Shown: positions 9,335 to 17,066 of the stretch, piece by piece
Layout of the letters: every line of letters starts with the position of its first letter
How positions within the stretch are numbered: position 1 is the first letter of the stretch
NCBI RefSeq assembly: GCF_018866305.1
Contig: NZ_CP076456.1
Coordinates: 186,001 to 250,000, forward strand
DNA from: Arthrobacter sunyaminii
GTDB taxonomy: Bacteria > Actinomycetota > Actinomycetes > Actinomycetales > Micrococcaceae
DNA length: 64,000 nt
Reading direction: 5' to 3'
The notes under the pieces: model-generated
Seen by the model: the letters and a program-made list of their open reading frames with translations, nothing else
Databases searched by the model: none
What the model was told of the DNA's origin: nothing
Position numbers and translations under genes: made by a program

Positions 9335-9834
9335 GCGGTCAGCTGCCGCTTGGAGGAAATGACCCCGGTATTGAAACCCGCCAGGTTCAAACCGCCGTGG
9401 AAGCGGGCGTGTTCAATCTTCACGCAGCGGTCCATCACTACATCCAGCCCGGCAGCTTCCGCATCTCGGGCCACCTCCTCGTGCCAGGAGCCTAGCTGCA
9501 GCCAGAGCGTTTTCGCACCGACGGCGATGCTCTCCTGCAGCACGGAGGGCAGGTCATCATGGCGGCGGAACACATCCACAATGTCGGGCACCTCCGGCAG
9601 GTCAGCCAGCGACGCGTAGACCGGCTGCCCCAGAATCTCCTTGGCGACAGGGTTCACGAAATAGACCGTGTACGGCGAGGAGGACAACAGGTAGGTTGCC
9701 ACAAAATAGGACGCCCGTGAGGGTTTGTCCGAGGCGCCCACAATTGCGATGGACTTGGCCCGGCGCAGCAGCGCCAGCCGTTCCGGGGCGCTCGGGCCCT
9801 CCCAGGTGCGCGGTGCGGCGGCTTCAGCGGACAT
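9331..9834 (-). CDS. CoA-binding domain protein (YccU-like)
   Basis: A 167-aa Rossmann-fold protein. It has the AIVGASDKPSRASYFVATYL nucleotide-binding start, NPVAKEILGQPVYASLADLP, then VDVFRRHDDLP and the TLWLQLG and GLDVVMDRCVKIEHARF signatures of stand-alone CoA-binding proteins. The function of the family is not settled. The ATG at 9834 lies inside the end of metY (11-bp overlap), so it is co-transcribed with, and probably coupled to, metY. A second, diverged copy is at 19290-19709. Confidence 0.85.
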   Translation of the reverse strand: MSAEAAAPRTWEGPSAPERLALLRRAKSIAIVGASDKPSRASYFVATYLLSSSPYTVYFVNPVAKEILGQPVYASLADLPEVPDIVDVFRRHDDLPSVLQESIAVGAKTLWLQLGSWHEEVARDAEAAGLDVVMDRCVKIEHARFHGGLNLAGFNTGVISSKRQLTA

Positions 9835-11215
9835 GGGCGGACTCCTCAAGATCAAAGGTGCGGGCCTGCGGGGCGGTGCCGGACAGTGCGGCGGCGGCGG
9901 GAACGCCTGGTTCGGATCCGGCCTGCGGTGCAGACGCGGCAACGGCCAGAGCCTGGTCCAGATCCCAGAGGATGTCCTCAAGGTCCTCCAGGCCAACCGA
10001 AATCCGCACCAGATCCTCCGCGACTCCGGCGGCGGCAAGCTGTTCGGGGGAGAGCTGGCCGTGCGTGGTGGAGCCCGGGTGGATCACCAGGGTGCGCGAG
10101 TCACCCACGTTCGCCAGATGCGACGCCAGCTGCAGGGCCTCGATGAACGCCTTGCCGGCCTCCCGGCCCCCGCGGACACCGAAGCTGAAGACCGATCCCG
10201 GTCCCTTGGGCAGGTACTTCCGGGCCCGATCGTAGTGCGGATGGGACGGCAGTCCGGCATAGCTGACCCAGGACACGCGCGGATCGGTTTCCAGCCACTG
10301 CGCCACTGCGGAGGCGTTGCGCAGATGCTCGTCCAGTCGCTGCGGCAGGGTTTCCACGCCCTGCAGCAGCTGGAACGCCGACTGGGCGCTGAGCGAGGGG
10401 CCGATGTCCCGCAGCTGCTCCGAGCGCAGCTTCGTCAGGAACCCGTACTCGCCGAAGTTTCCCCACCACGAAATGTTGCCGTAGCTTGCCACGGGCTCGG
10501 TCATGGCGGGGAACTTTCCATTGCCCCAGTTGAACTTTCCGGATTCGACGACGACGCCGCCCAGGGTGGTGCCGTGCCCGCCGAGGAACTTGGTGGCGGA
10601 GTGGATCACAATGTCCGCGCCGTGCTCAAACGGCCGCACCAGATACGGCGTGCTCAAGGTGGCGTCCAGGATCAGCGGCACACCGGCGTCGTGCGCCACC
10701 TGAGCCAGCCCGGCAATGTCGGTGACCTCGCCGCTGGGGTTGGCAACCACCTCGGCGTAGACGGCCTTGGTGTTCTCCCGAATGGCCGCAGCATAGTCGG
10801 CCGGGTCCGTGCCGGCCACGAAGGTGGTGTCGATCCCGAACCGGCGCAGGGTCACGTCCAGCTGGGTGACGGTGCCGCCGTACAGCTGGGCCGCGGCCAC
10901 GATGTGGTCACCGGCTCCGCACAAGGCGGCGAAGGTGACGAATTCCGCGGACATGCCCGACGCCGTCGCCACCGCTCCGATGCCGCCCTCCAGGGAGGCG
11001 ATGCGCTCCTCGAAGGCCGCGACCGTGGGGTTGCCGATCCGCGAGTAGATGTTGCCGTACTTCTGCAGCGAGAACAGGTTCGCGGCATCGTCGGTGTCCT
11101 TGAAGACAAAGGACGTGCTCTGGTAGATGGGCACGGCACGGGCACCGTGCGTGGCGTCGGGGGTGCCGCCGGCGTGCAGGGCACGGGTACGGAAGCCAAA
11201 CTGGCGATCACTCAT
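9824..11215 (-). CDS. metY: O-acetylhomoserine sulfhydrylase
   Basis: A PLP enzyme of the Cys/Met metabolism family, 463 aa. It condenses O-acetylhomoserine with sulfide to give homocysteine (direct sulfhydrylation). It shows the N-terminal FGFRTRALHAG, YQSTSFVF, SRIGNPTVAAFE, and the PLP-lysine motif SATKFLGGHGTT near residue 207. The start at 11215 has a strong AGGAAGGAG ribosome-binding site. A perfect 7-bp GC hairpin (11241-11257) lies just upstream of that site in the leader. No SAM riboswitch is visible in its leader, unlike the sulfur genes at 16-17 kb. Confidence 0.93.
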   Translation of the reverse strand: MSDRQFGFRTRALHAGGTPDATHGARAVPIYQSTSFVFKDTDDAANLFSLQKYGNIYSRIGNPTVAAFEERIASLEGGIGAVATASGMSAEFVTFAALCGAGDHIVAAAQLYGGTVTQLDVTLRRFGIDTTFVAGTDPADYAAAIRENTKAVYAEVVANPSGEVTDIAGLAQVAHDAGVPLILDATLSTPYLVRPFEHGADIVIHSATKFLGGHGTTLGGVVVESGKFNWGNGKFPAMTEPVASYGNISWWGNFGEYGFLTKLRSEQLRDIGPSLSAQSAFQLLQGVETLPQRLDEHLRNASAVAQWLETDPRVSWVSYAGLPSHPHYDRARKYLPKGPGSVFSFGVRGGREAGKAFIEALQLASHLANVGDSRTLVIHPGSTTHGQLSPEQLAAAGVAEDLVRISVGLEDLEDILWDLDQALAVAASAPQAGSEPGVPAAAALSGTAPQARTFDLEESAHVR

Positions 11216-11385
11216 GAAATGAGTGCTCCTTCCTGGTGTGCCGCCGCAAAGCGGCGGGTGGATCGTTGCAAGTAGAGGGCGGCGGACGAACAATGGGGAA
11301 CAGGACTGCAAGGCTGGGCAGAACCGCAGATCCGAGACGGACAGCGGCGGGGGAGCCGGACGGCACGACGAAGGGCAAGATCCCA

Positions 11386-11646
11386 ATGGACCAATACGTG
11401 GTTGTCATCGAGACCGGCTACAAAGTTGCCGCTGCTACACACAAGGTCACCGCCACCGATCCGATGCCGCCGGTGGAGGCTAACCGGCTGTTCCTGGAAC
11501 TGCTGGAGGGCATGCACGCTGACCTGCTGCCGGCCAAGGCGGACACCACCATGCTGGAGGTTTCGCCCACGGAATTCGTGCGCATCCACCGCCTGATGGG
11601 CGGCGTGGTGGTGCTGGACCGGGTGACCCTGGCCCGCGTTCACTGA
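11386..11646 (+). CDS. Small conserved hypothetical protein, 86 aa
   Basis: Starts MDQYVVVIETGYKVAAATH after an AAGGGCAAGA ribosome-binding site. It is soluble, with no signal peptide and a compact alternating hydrophobic pattern consistent with an alpha/beta fold. It is divergent from metY, and its last 7 bases overlap the end of the convergent acs-like gene. Function unknown; third-position GC supports it as a true gene. Confidence 0.65.
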   Translation: MDQYVVVIETGYKVAAATHKVTATDPMPPVEANRLFLELLEGMHADLLPAKADTTMLEVSPTEFVRIHRLMGGVVVLDRVTLARVH

Positions 11647-13709
11647 GAAACCCCGCGGCGGCGCGCTTCACACACATCCGCGATGTCCGCGATGCACGGT
11701 TCATTCTGCAGGCTGGTGGTGTCGCCCAGTGGCGTGCCCTCGAACAGCTGCGTCAGCAGGCGGCGCATGATCTTCCCGGACCGCGTCTTGGGAACATCAG
11801 GAACCACGACGACGGCGGCCGGCTTGGCGATCGGCCCGATCTGCCGGGCAACGTGTGCCCGGAGCTCAGCCGTGACCCGCTGGGTGAAATCCGAATCCGG
11901 TTTGGTGCCCGCTTTGGTGCCCGCTTTGGTGCCCGCTTCGGTGCCCGCGGCGGGTGCAGCGGAGGACAGCACGACGAACGCGGCAATGGCATGCCCGGTC
12001 TTCGGATCCGCAACCGGGCAGACCCCGGCTTCGGTGACCCAGGGATGGGACACCAGCGCGGACTCGATTTCAATCGTGGACAGCCGGTGTCCGGAGACGT
12101 TGAGGACGTCGTCGGTGCGGCCCAGGATCCAGGTGTCGCCGTCGTCGTCGTACTTGGCGCCGTCACCGGCGAGGAACCAGCCCTGCCGTGCGTACTGCCG
12201 CCAGTAGGACGCCAAGTAACGCTGCGGATCGCCCCAGACGGTGCGGGCCATGGCCGGGCCGGTTTTGTCCACCACGATGAACCCCTGGGTGTGCGGGGGA
12301 ACCGGGTTTCCGGCGTCATCCACAATCCGGGTGGATACCCCGGGCAGGGCACGGGAGGCGCAGCCGGGCTTGAAGCCGGTGTCGGTGGGACGCGGGGAGA
12401 GGATGGTGGCGCCGGTTTCGGACTGCCACCAGGTGTCGATCACGGGAACTTCGCCGCGGCCGAGCTGCCCGCGCATCCACCGCCACGCCTCGGGATTCAC
12501 GGCCTCGCCCACGGTGCCGAGCAGGCGGATGGAGGACAAGTCCCAGGTGTCCGGGACGCCGTCGGGGAACCAGCCCATCAGCGACCGGACCAGGGTGGGA
12601 GCGGTGTAATAACTGGTCACCTTGTAGCGCTCGATGATCTCGAAATGCCGTCCCGGATGCGGGGTGTTCGGGGTGCCCTCGAAGATCACCTGGGTGACGC
12701 CGTTGGAGAGCGGCCCGTAGATCTCGTAGGTGTGCGCGGTGACCCAGGCCAGATCCGCGGTGCACCAGTGGACGTCCGCTTCCCGTGCACGTTCGTCCGG
12801 GTTGGCGAAAAGGAACTCGTAGCTCCAGGACGCCTGGGTCAGGTAACCGCCCATGGTGTGCACGAGGCCTTTGGGACGTCCGGTGGTTCCGGACGTGTAC
12901 ATGATGAACAACGGTGTTTCGGCGTCGAACGCCTCGGGTTCGTGGATGTTGGAGGCGGTGTCCACGGTCTCGTGCCACCAGAGGTCGCGGCCTTCGGTCC
13001 AGGCGATGTCGCAGCCCGTGCGGCGGACCACCAGAACGTGTTCGACGGCGTTGGCCCCGGACACGGCTGCATCGGCATTGTCCTTCACCGGCACGGCGGC
13101 GCCGCGGCGGAACTGGCCGTCGGTGGTGACCAGCAGCTTGGCGCCGGCGTCCTCGACCCGGAATTTCAGGGCCTCGGCGGAAAAGCCGCCAAACACGAGG
13201 GAATGGACGGCGCCGATCCGGGCACACGCCAGCGTGATGACGATGGTTTCCACGATGACCGGCAGGTAGATGACCACGCGGTCACCTTTGCCGATGCCCA
13301 GGTTCAGCAGTGCGTTGGCGGCGCGGGAGACCTCGCGCTGCAGATCCGCGTAGGTGACCGTGCGCCGGTCGCCGGGCTCGCCCTCGAAGTGCAGGGCCAC
13401 CTTGTCCCCGCGGCCGGCGGCAACGTGGCGGTCCACGCAGTTCACCGCCACGTTCAGGGTTCCGCCGGCAAACCATTCGATGGCAGGGATGCTGTACTCG
13501 GCCTCGGGCTCCGGGATCTCCGGTCCGCTCAGCCGCTGCGGCGGGGTAAACGTATGCGCCGTGTGCCAGGGCTGCTCCCACTGCAACCGCCGGGCGGCGG
13601 CTTCCCAGAACGCGATCCGCTCGGTTTCGGTGGTTGGGTCCGCCGCCGAGCTCTTCACATCCTGCAGTGCTTCTTCGAGTGTTTCCTGCAGTGTTGTGCT
13701 CAGGCCCAT
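11640..13709 (-). CDS. acs: Acetyl-CoA synthetase-like AMP-forming acyl-CoA ligase
   Basis: A 689-aa ANL-superfamily ligase that activates a short carboxylic acid via an acyl-AMP to acyl-CoA. Motifs include YTSGTTGRPKG (A3), the Acs-type ADVHWCTADLAWVTAHTY and DTWWQSETGA segments, GRTDDVLNVSGHR (A8 hinge), and PKTRSGKIMRR with the regulatory/catalytic lysine. Length and motifs fit acetyl-CoA synthetase. It starts inside the permease stop region (10-bp overlap) of a sulfonate-type ABC transporter and is probably controlled by the SAM-I riboswitch at the head of that operon. That makes a sulfur-linked acid or supply of acetyl groups for O-acetylhomoserine a possible role (inference). An AGTK tetrapeptide repeat interrupts the C-terminal domain. 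Confidence 0.88.
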   Translation of the reverse strand: MGLSTTLQETLEEALQDVKSSAADPTTETERIAFWEAAARRLQWEQPWHTAHTFTPPQRLSGPEIPEPEAEYSIPAIEWFAGGTLNVAVNCVDRHVAAGRGDKVALHFEGEPGDRRTVTYADLQREVSRAANALLNLGIGKGDRVVIYLPVIVETIVITLACARIGAVHSLVFGGFSAEALKFRVEDAGAKLLVTTDGQFRRGAAVPVKDNADAAVSGANAVEHVLVVRRTGCDIAWTEGRDLWWHETVDTASNIHEPEAFDAETPLFIMYTSGTTGRPKGLVHTMGGYLTQASWSYEFLFANPDERAREADVHWCTADLAWVTAHTYEIYGPLSNGVTQVIFEGTPNTPHPGRHFEIIERYKVTSYYTAPTLVRSLMGWFPDGVPDTWDLSSIRLLGTVGEAVNPEAWRWMRGQLGRGEVPVIDTWWQSETGATILSPRPTDTGFKPGCASRALPGVSTRIVDDAGNPVPPHTQGFIVVDKTGPAMARTVWGDPQRYLASYWRQYARQGWFLAGDGAKYDDDGDTWILGRTDDVLNVSGHRLSTIEIESALVSHPWVTEAGVCPVADPKTGHAIAAFVVLSSAAPAAGTEAGTKAGTKAGTKPDSDFTQRVTAELRAHVARQIGPIAKPAAVVVVPDVPKTRSGKIMRRLLTQLFEGTPLGDTTSLQNEPCIADIADVCEARRRGVSQ
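11901..11948 (-). repeat. 12-bp tandem repeat inside acs (AGTK units)
   Basis: Three exact copies of TTTGGTGCCCGC on the plus strand plus one copy with a single change (TTCGGTGCCCGC). On the coding strand this gives one AGTE and three AGTK tetrapeptides in the C-terminal domain. The unit is a multiple of three, so copy-number change would keep the frame. Confidence 0.92.
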
Positions 13710-14527
13710 TTGGCCACCGCCTTCTTTTCGGCCAGTCCCAGCAGGGCGTCGGTAATCTTGCCGATCACCGCCAGCAGGATGATGGCCAGCAGCAGCCGGT
13801 CGGTGCGCCCGTTGTTTTGCGAATCGGTCAGCAGGAAGCCCAGCCCCATGGAAGAGGCGATGAGTTCCGCGGCCACGAGGAACAGCCAGGACTGTGCCAG
13901 CGCCAGCCGCAGCCCGGAGAATACCGCCGGAACGACGGCGGGCAGCTGCACCGTGGTCAGGAGTTTCAGCCCGTTGAGTCCGAAGGCGCGGGCGGCCTCC
14001 ACCAGGTTCCGGTCCACGTGGCGCAGGGCCAGTGACACGGTGGTGAACACCGGGAAGAAGGCACCGATCGCAATCAGCGTGATTTTGGAGTCCTCGCCGA
14101 TCTTCAGCCACAGGATCAGCAGGGGGACCCAGGCCAGCGACGGCACGGCACGCAGTGCGCCGATCATCGGACCCAGCAGGATGTCGGCCAGGCGGGACAG
14201 CCCCAGCACGGCGCCCAGGGCCAGGCCCAGCAGCCCGCCGGCGGCGAAACCGATGAGCACCCGCTGGGTGGAGATGGCCACGTGGTTGCCCAGCTGGCCG
14301 CGGCCGATCAGGTCAGCTGCCGCGGTGTAGACGGCCGACGGCGAGGGCAGCTGGACCGGGCTGAAGATACCGGCGGCTGTGCTGATCTGCCAGGCGGCCA
14401 GTACCAGGACGGGAACCACCAGGCCCAGGCCCGCGCGGGTCCAGCGGCTGGCCAGGATGGTGTCGGCCGGCGCTGTATTCCCGGCACCGGCGCTCGCGGA
14501 TGCCGGGGTCTTCAGGGCCGAACTCAC
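13700..14527 (-). CDS. Sulfonate/nitrate/taurine-type ABC transporter permease
   Basis: A 275-aa inner-membrane subunit with about six transmembrane segments. The binding-protein-dependent permease (EAA-like) loop is at EAARAFGLNGLKLLTTVQLPA, as in SsuC/TauC. The GTG start overlaps the stop of the substrate-binding protein gene by 4 bp, and its 3' end overlaps the acs-like gene by 10 bp, so the three are translationally coupled. Confidence 0.87.
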   Translation of the reverse strand: MSSALKTPASASAGAGNTAPADTILASRWTRAGLGLVVPVLVLAAWQISTAAGIFSPVQLPSPSAVYTAAADLIGRGQLGNHVAISTQRVLIGFAAGGLLGLALGAVLGLSRLADILLGPMIGALRAVPSLAWVPLLILWLKIGEDSKITLIAIGAFFPVFTTVSLALRHVDRNLVEAARAFGLNGLKLLTTVQLPAVVPAVFSGLRLALAQSWLFLVAAELIASSMGLGFLLTDSQNNGRTDRLLLAIILLAVIGKITDALLGLAEKKAVAKWA

Positions 14528-15585
14528 TGTGCATCCGAAATGGACTCGGGATCAGCGGACTTCACGAAGGAGTCATCGAACAGGCCGTCCAGTGCCTTGT
14601 CCACGGCATCCTGGCTCGCGACGTCCCCGGTTTCCACCAGTGTGGGGCCGATTTTCTCAAGCACGCTGCGCTGGGCCTCACCCGGGGCGGGGTCCACGTC
14701 CAGATTGCTGCGTTCCAGCACCACGGTCTGGGCCACCGCCAGGTCCAGGCCGGCAACCTCGGCCAGGATCTGCGCCGTTTCCTCCGGGTTTTCAGCAGCC
14801 CACGCGCGGGCCTTCTCATAGGCGTTGACCACCGCCTGGGCGAGTTCCGGATCCTCTTCCAGGAAGGATTCGTTGGCGGCAAGGATGCCGTAGGTGTTGA
14901 AGTCCAGGTTGCGGTGGATCAACCGGGCACCGTTTTGTTCGGCACCCGCCATGATCGGGTCCAGCCCTGCCCACGCATCCACTGATCCGTTTTCCAGGGC
15001 GCTCCGGCCGTCTGCGTGCTGCAGCTGTTCCACGGTGACGTCGTCCAGGCTCAGTCCGGCTTCGTCCAGGGCCTGGACCAGGAAGAAGTAGGGGTCGGTG
15101 CCCTTGGTGGCCGCCACGGACTTGCCCTTGAGGTCCGCCACGGAGGTGATGTCCGAGTCGGCGCCCACCGCCAGGGCCGCCCATTCCGGCTGGGAGAAAA
15201 TGTCGATGGCCTTGATCGGGGATCCGTTGGCGCGGTGCAGCAGTGCTGCGGAGCCTGCGGTGGAACCGACGTCGATCGCCCCGGAGCGCAGGTTTTCATT
15301 GGCCTTGTTGGAGCCGGCCGACTGCACCCACTCCACCGTGACGCCGTCGTCGGCGAGGGCGGATTCCAGCCAGCCCTGGTCCTTGATGATCAGGCTGAGC
15401 GGGTTGTAGGTGGCGAAGTCGAGGGTGAGGGTTCCGCCGTCGGCCGCGCCGGCGTCGGCGGCGGCATCGGAATCCTCGCCTGCCACGCAACCGGTCAGCA
15501 GCAGGGAAGCTGCGGCGGCGGCTGCGGCCAGGGCCTTGAGCGCGGTGCGGGAAGCTGAGGGGGAACTGAGGGAACGGCTGTTCAT
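14524..15585 (-). CDS. Sulfonate-type ABC transporter substrate-binding lipoprotein
   Basis: A 353-aa lipoprotein. The N-terminal signal ends in a lipobox (LLLTGC), followed by an acidic linker and a SsuA/TauA-type periplasmic-binding fold (LTLDFATYNPLSLIIKDQGW, IDVGSTAGSAALLHRANG, VAATKGTDPYFFLVQAL, and VDAWAGLDPIMAGAE). It captures an organosulfonate or similar small anion outside the membrane and passes it to the adjacent permease. The precise ligand cannot be determined, but the riboswitch context favours a sulfur source. Confidence 0.88.
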   Translation of the reverse strand: MNSRSLSSPSASRTALKALAAAAAAASLLLTGCVAGEDSDAAADAGAADGGTLTLDFATYNPLSLIIKDQGWLESALADDGVTVEWVQSAGSNKANENLRSGAIDVGSTAGSAALLHRANGSPIKAIDIFSQPEWAALAVGADSDITSVADLKGKSVAATKGTDPYFFLVQALDEAGLSLDDVTVEQLQHADGRSALENGSVDAWAGLDPIMAGAEQNGARLIHRNLDFNTYGILAANESFLEEDPELAQAVVNAYEKARAWAAENPEETAQILAEVAGLDLAVAQTVVLERSNLDVDPAPGEAQRSVLEKIGPTLVETGDVASQDAVDKALDGLFDDSFVKSADPESISDAQ

Positions 15586-15692
15586 GGAAATTCTTTCTGA
15601 TGAGTTGGCTGCGAGGCATCGCGGTTCATGCGCAAAATGGGCGCAGAACGGCGGGGGTAGCGGCCCTTAGACGGGTGACGCCGGGAGAAGTT

Positions 15693-16517
15693 CTAGTGGC
15701 GGTCGACGCCGAGGCGGGCCAGGAGCTCGCCGCGCATTCGGGCCAGCTCGGCCGAGGCGCGGTTCCGCGGGCGCGGGCCGGGCACGGTGATGGTGTCTGT
15801 AATGGTGGCTCCGGAAGCACCGGGCTCCCTGCCCAGGACGATGATGCGGTCCGCCAGCTGGAGGGCTTCGTCCACGTCGTGGGTTACCAGCAGCACCGTG
15901 GTGGGGGTGGCCCGGTGAACCGCGAGCAGCAGGTCCTGCATCTTCAGTCGGGTCAGGGCATCCAGTGCACCGAACGGTTCATCCAGCAGGAGCACGCCGG
16001 GCGTGCGGGCAAGGGCCCGGGCAAGAGAAGCGCGCTGCGCCATGCCGCCGGAAACTGCCCGGGGACGGTGTTTGGCGAAGGCGGCCAGTTCCACCAGCTC
16101 CAGCAGTTCGGCCACCTTGGCCTTGCCGTTCTTGGCGCTGATGCCCTTGGGCAGGCCCATGGCGATGTTGGCCTGCAGGGTTTGCCAGGGCAGCAGCCGC
16201 GGTTCCTGGAACGCGACGGCGCACCGGTCATCAATGCCGCGCACGGGTGTTCCGTTGATCCGGACTTCCCCGCTGGTTGGAGCGTCCAGGCCGGCTGCGG
16301 CCCGCAGGAGCGTGGACTTTCCGCAGCCGCTGGAGCCCAGGATGGCCAGGACTTCGCCGGCATGTACGTCAAAGGTGATGTCCCGCAGCACCTGGTGGGT
16401 TTCACCGCCGGAGCCGAATGCGCGGCCGAGGGAGGAAAAGGCAACGGGAAGGGCGGAGCCGGCGGCGCGCGTTTGGGGCGGCGCGGCGGCAGGGGACTGT
16501 GAAGCCAGAGCGGTCAT
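15693..16517 (-). CDS. Sulfonate-type ABC transporter ATP-binding protein
   Basis: A 274-aa ATPase of the SsuB/TauB type. Walker A is GSSGCGKST, the signature is VSGGMAQRASLARAL, Walker B is LLLDEPFGALD, and the switch is LLVTHDVDEAL. An extra ~25-residue Ala/Pro-rich N-terminus precedes the domain. It is the first gene of the transporter-acs operon. The ribosome-binding site GGAGAG is directly abutted by the 3' strand of the SAM-I riboswitch closing stem, which suggests translational control. Confidence 0.9.
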   Translation of the reverse strand: MTALASQSPAAAPPQTRAAGSALPVAFSSLGRAFGSGGETHQVLRDITFDVHAGEVLAILGSSGCGKSTLLRAAAGLDAPTSGEVRINGTPVRGIDDRCAVAFQEPRLLPWQTLQANIAMGLPKGISAKNGKAKVAELLELVELAAFAKHRPRAVSGGMAQRASLARALARTPGVLLLDEPFGALDALTRLKMQDLLLAVHRATPTTVLLVTHDVDEALQLADRIIVLGREPGASGATITDTITVPGPRPRNRASAELARMRGELLARLGVDRH

Positions 16518-16524
16518 GTTAACT

Positions 16525-16685
16525 CTCCATCGGTCCTGGCAGTAGCACCCTACGGATAACGCCTTGGGCCGGTAGGCCTCCTGCGGTGTTGTCCTCGCTA
16601 TTGCCGTCCCTCAAGGAGGAGGTACGGCAACCAGGGTTGCTGCGGCTTCACTGATCCAGGTCTCTCAGCCGCTCGGGATGGTCAA
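16525..16685 (-). promoter_or_regulatory. SAM-I (S-box) riboswitch controlling the sulfonate transporter-acs operon
   Basis: Read on the minus strand, the leader has the S-box core: closing stem CCATC (16677-16681) with GATGG (16527-16531), GCGGCTGAGAGACCTGG, then GAAGCCGCAGCAACC and downstream GGGTGCTACTGCCAGGACC. The P2 loop ACCTGG can pair with CCAGG as the expected pseudoknot. The variable P3 arm is long. The P1 3' strand runs straight into the GGAGAG ribosome-binding site of the ABC ATPase gene, 10 nt before its ATG. SAM binding would be expected to lower expression when methionine is plentiful. Confidence 0.85.
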
Positions 16686-16913
16686 GAGCAACTAAACGCG
16701 CGATTGCGGAAACCGGCAAGTCCCCCGCGTAATATTTCGACGCCGCCTGTGCCGGCGGGGGCGCCGGGGGGGTGGGAGTGGAGGCCAAGCTATCTGTGGA
16801 GTCTGGGACAGGATGGGGCGTGCTGCCAACCAGTGGTCATGCGGGGTCATAAATCCGTTCACACGGGGTCATGTTCTTTCCTTGCCTGTTCCGCTGTGCA
16901 AATACTGGTGGCG

Positions 16914-16998
16914 AAGGATCATGAGTCCCAACGCAAAGCTCTGGCTGGTTGGGCGGCAACCCTCTTTCCGTAGCGGGGTGCCCCAGATGAGGATCCGG
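16914..16998 (+). promoter_or_regulatory. SAM-IV riboswitch controlling the FMN monooxygenase gene
   Basis: On the plus strand: closing stem GGATC (16916-16920) with GATCC (16992-16996); ATGAG; CCCAAC...GTTGGG stem; the conserved GGCGGCAACC; and GCGGGGTGCCCC before the 3' strand. The arrangement matches the actinobacterial SAM-IV class rather than SAM-I: short, with no long P4 arm inside P1. It ends about 70 nt before the GTG at 17067. Confidence 0.85.
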
Positions 16999-17066
16999 CC
17001 GTGTCGCGTCCGCGAACGGCAAGTACGGCGCCCCAGCGGGTGCGTCCCGTCCCGAAGGATTTCCCC

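Noticed and set aside
9725..11275. Plus-strand open frame antisense to metY
   Set aside because: Shadow of the metY coding sequence; no ribosome-binding site or motif.
11216..11385. SAM riboswitch upstream of metY
   Set aside because: The GCAACC and GGTGC cores and a closing stem are absent; only a short GC hairpin is present.
11853..14330. Long plus-strand open frame antisense to acs and the permease
   Set aside because: Gly/Val/His-rich shadow typical of the opposite strand of high-GC genes; no domain, and the minus-strand genes are certain.
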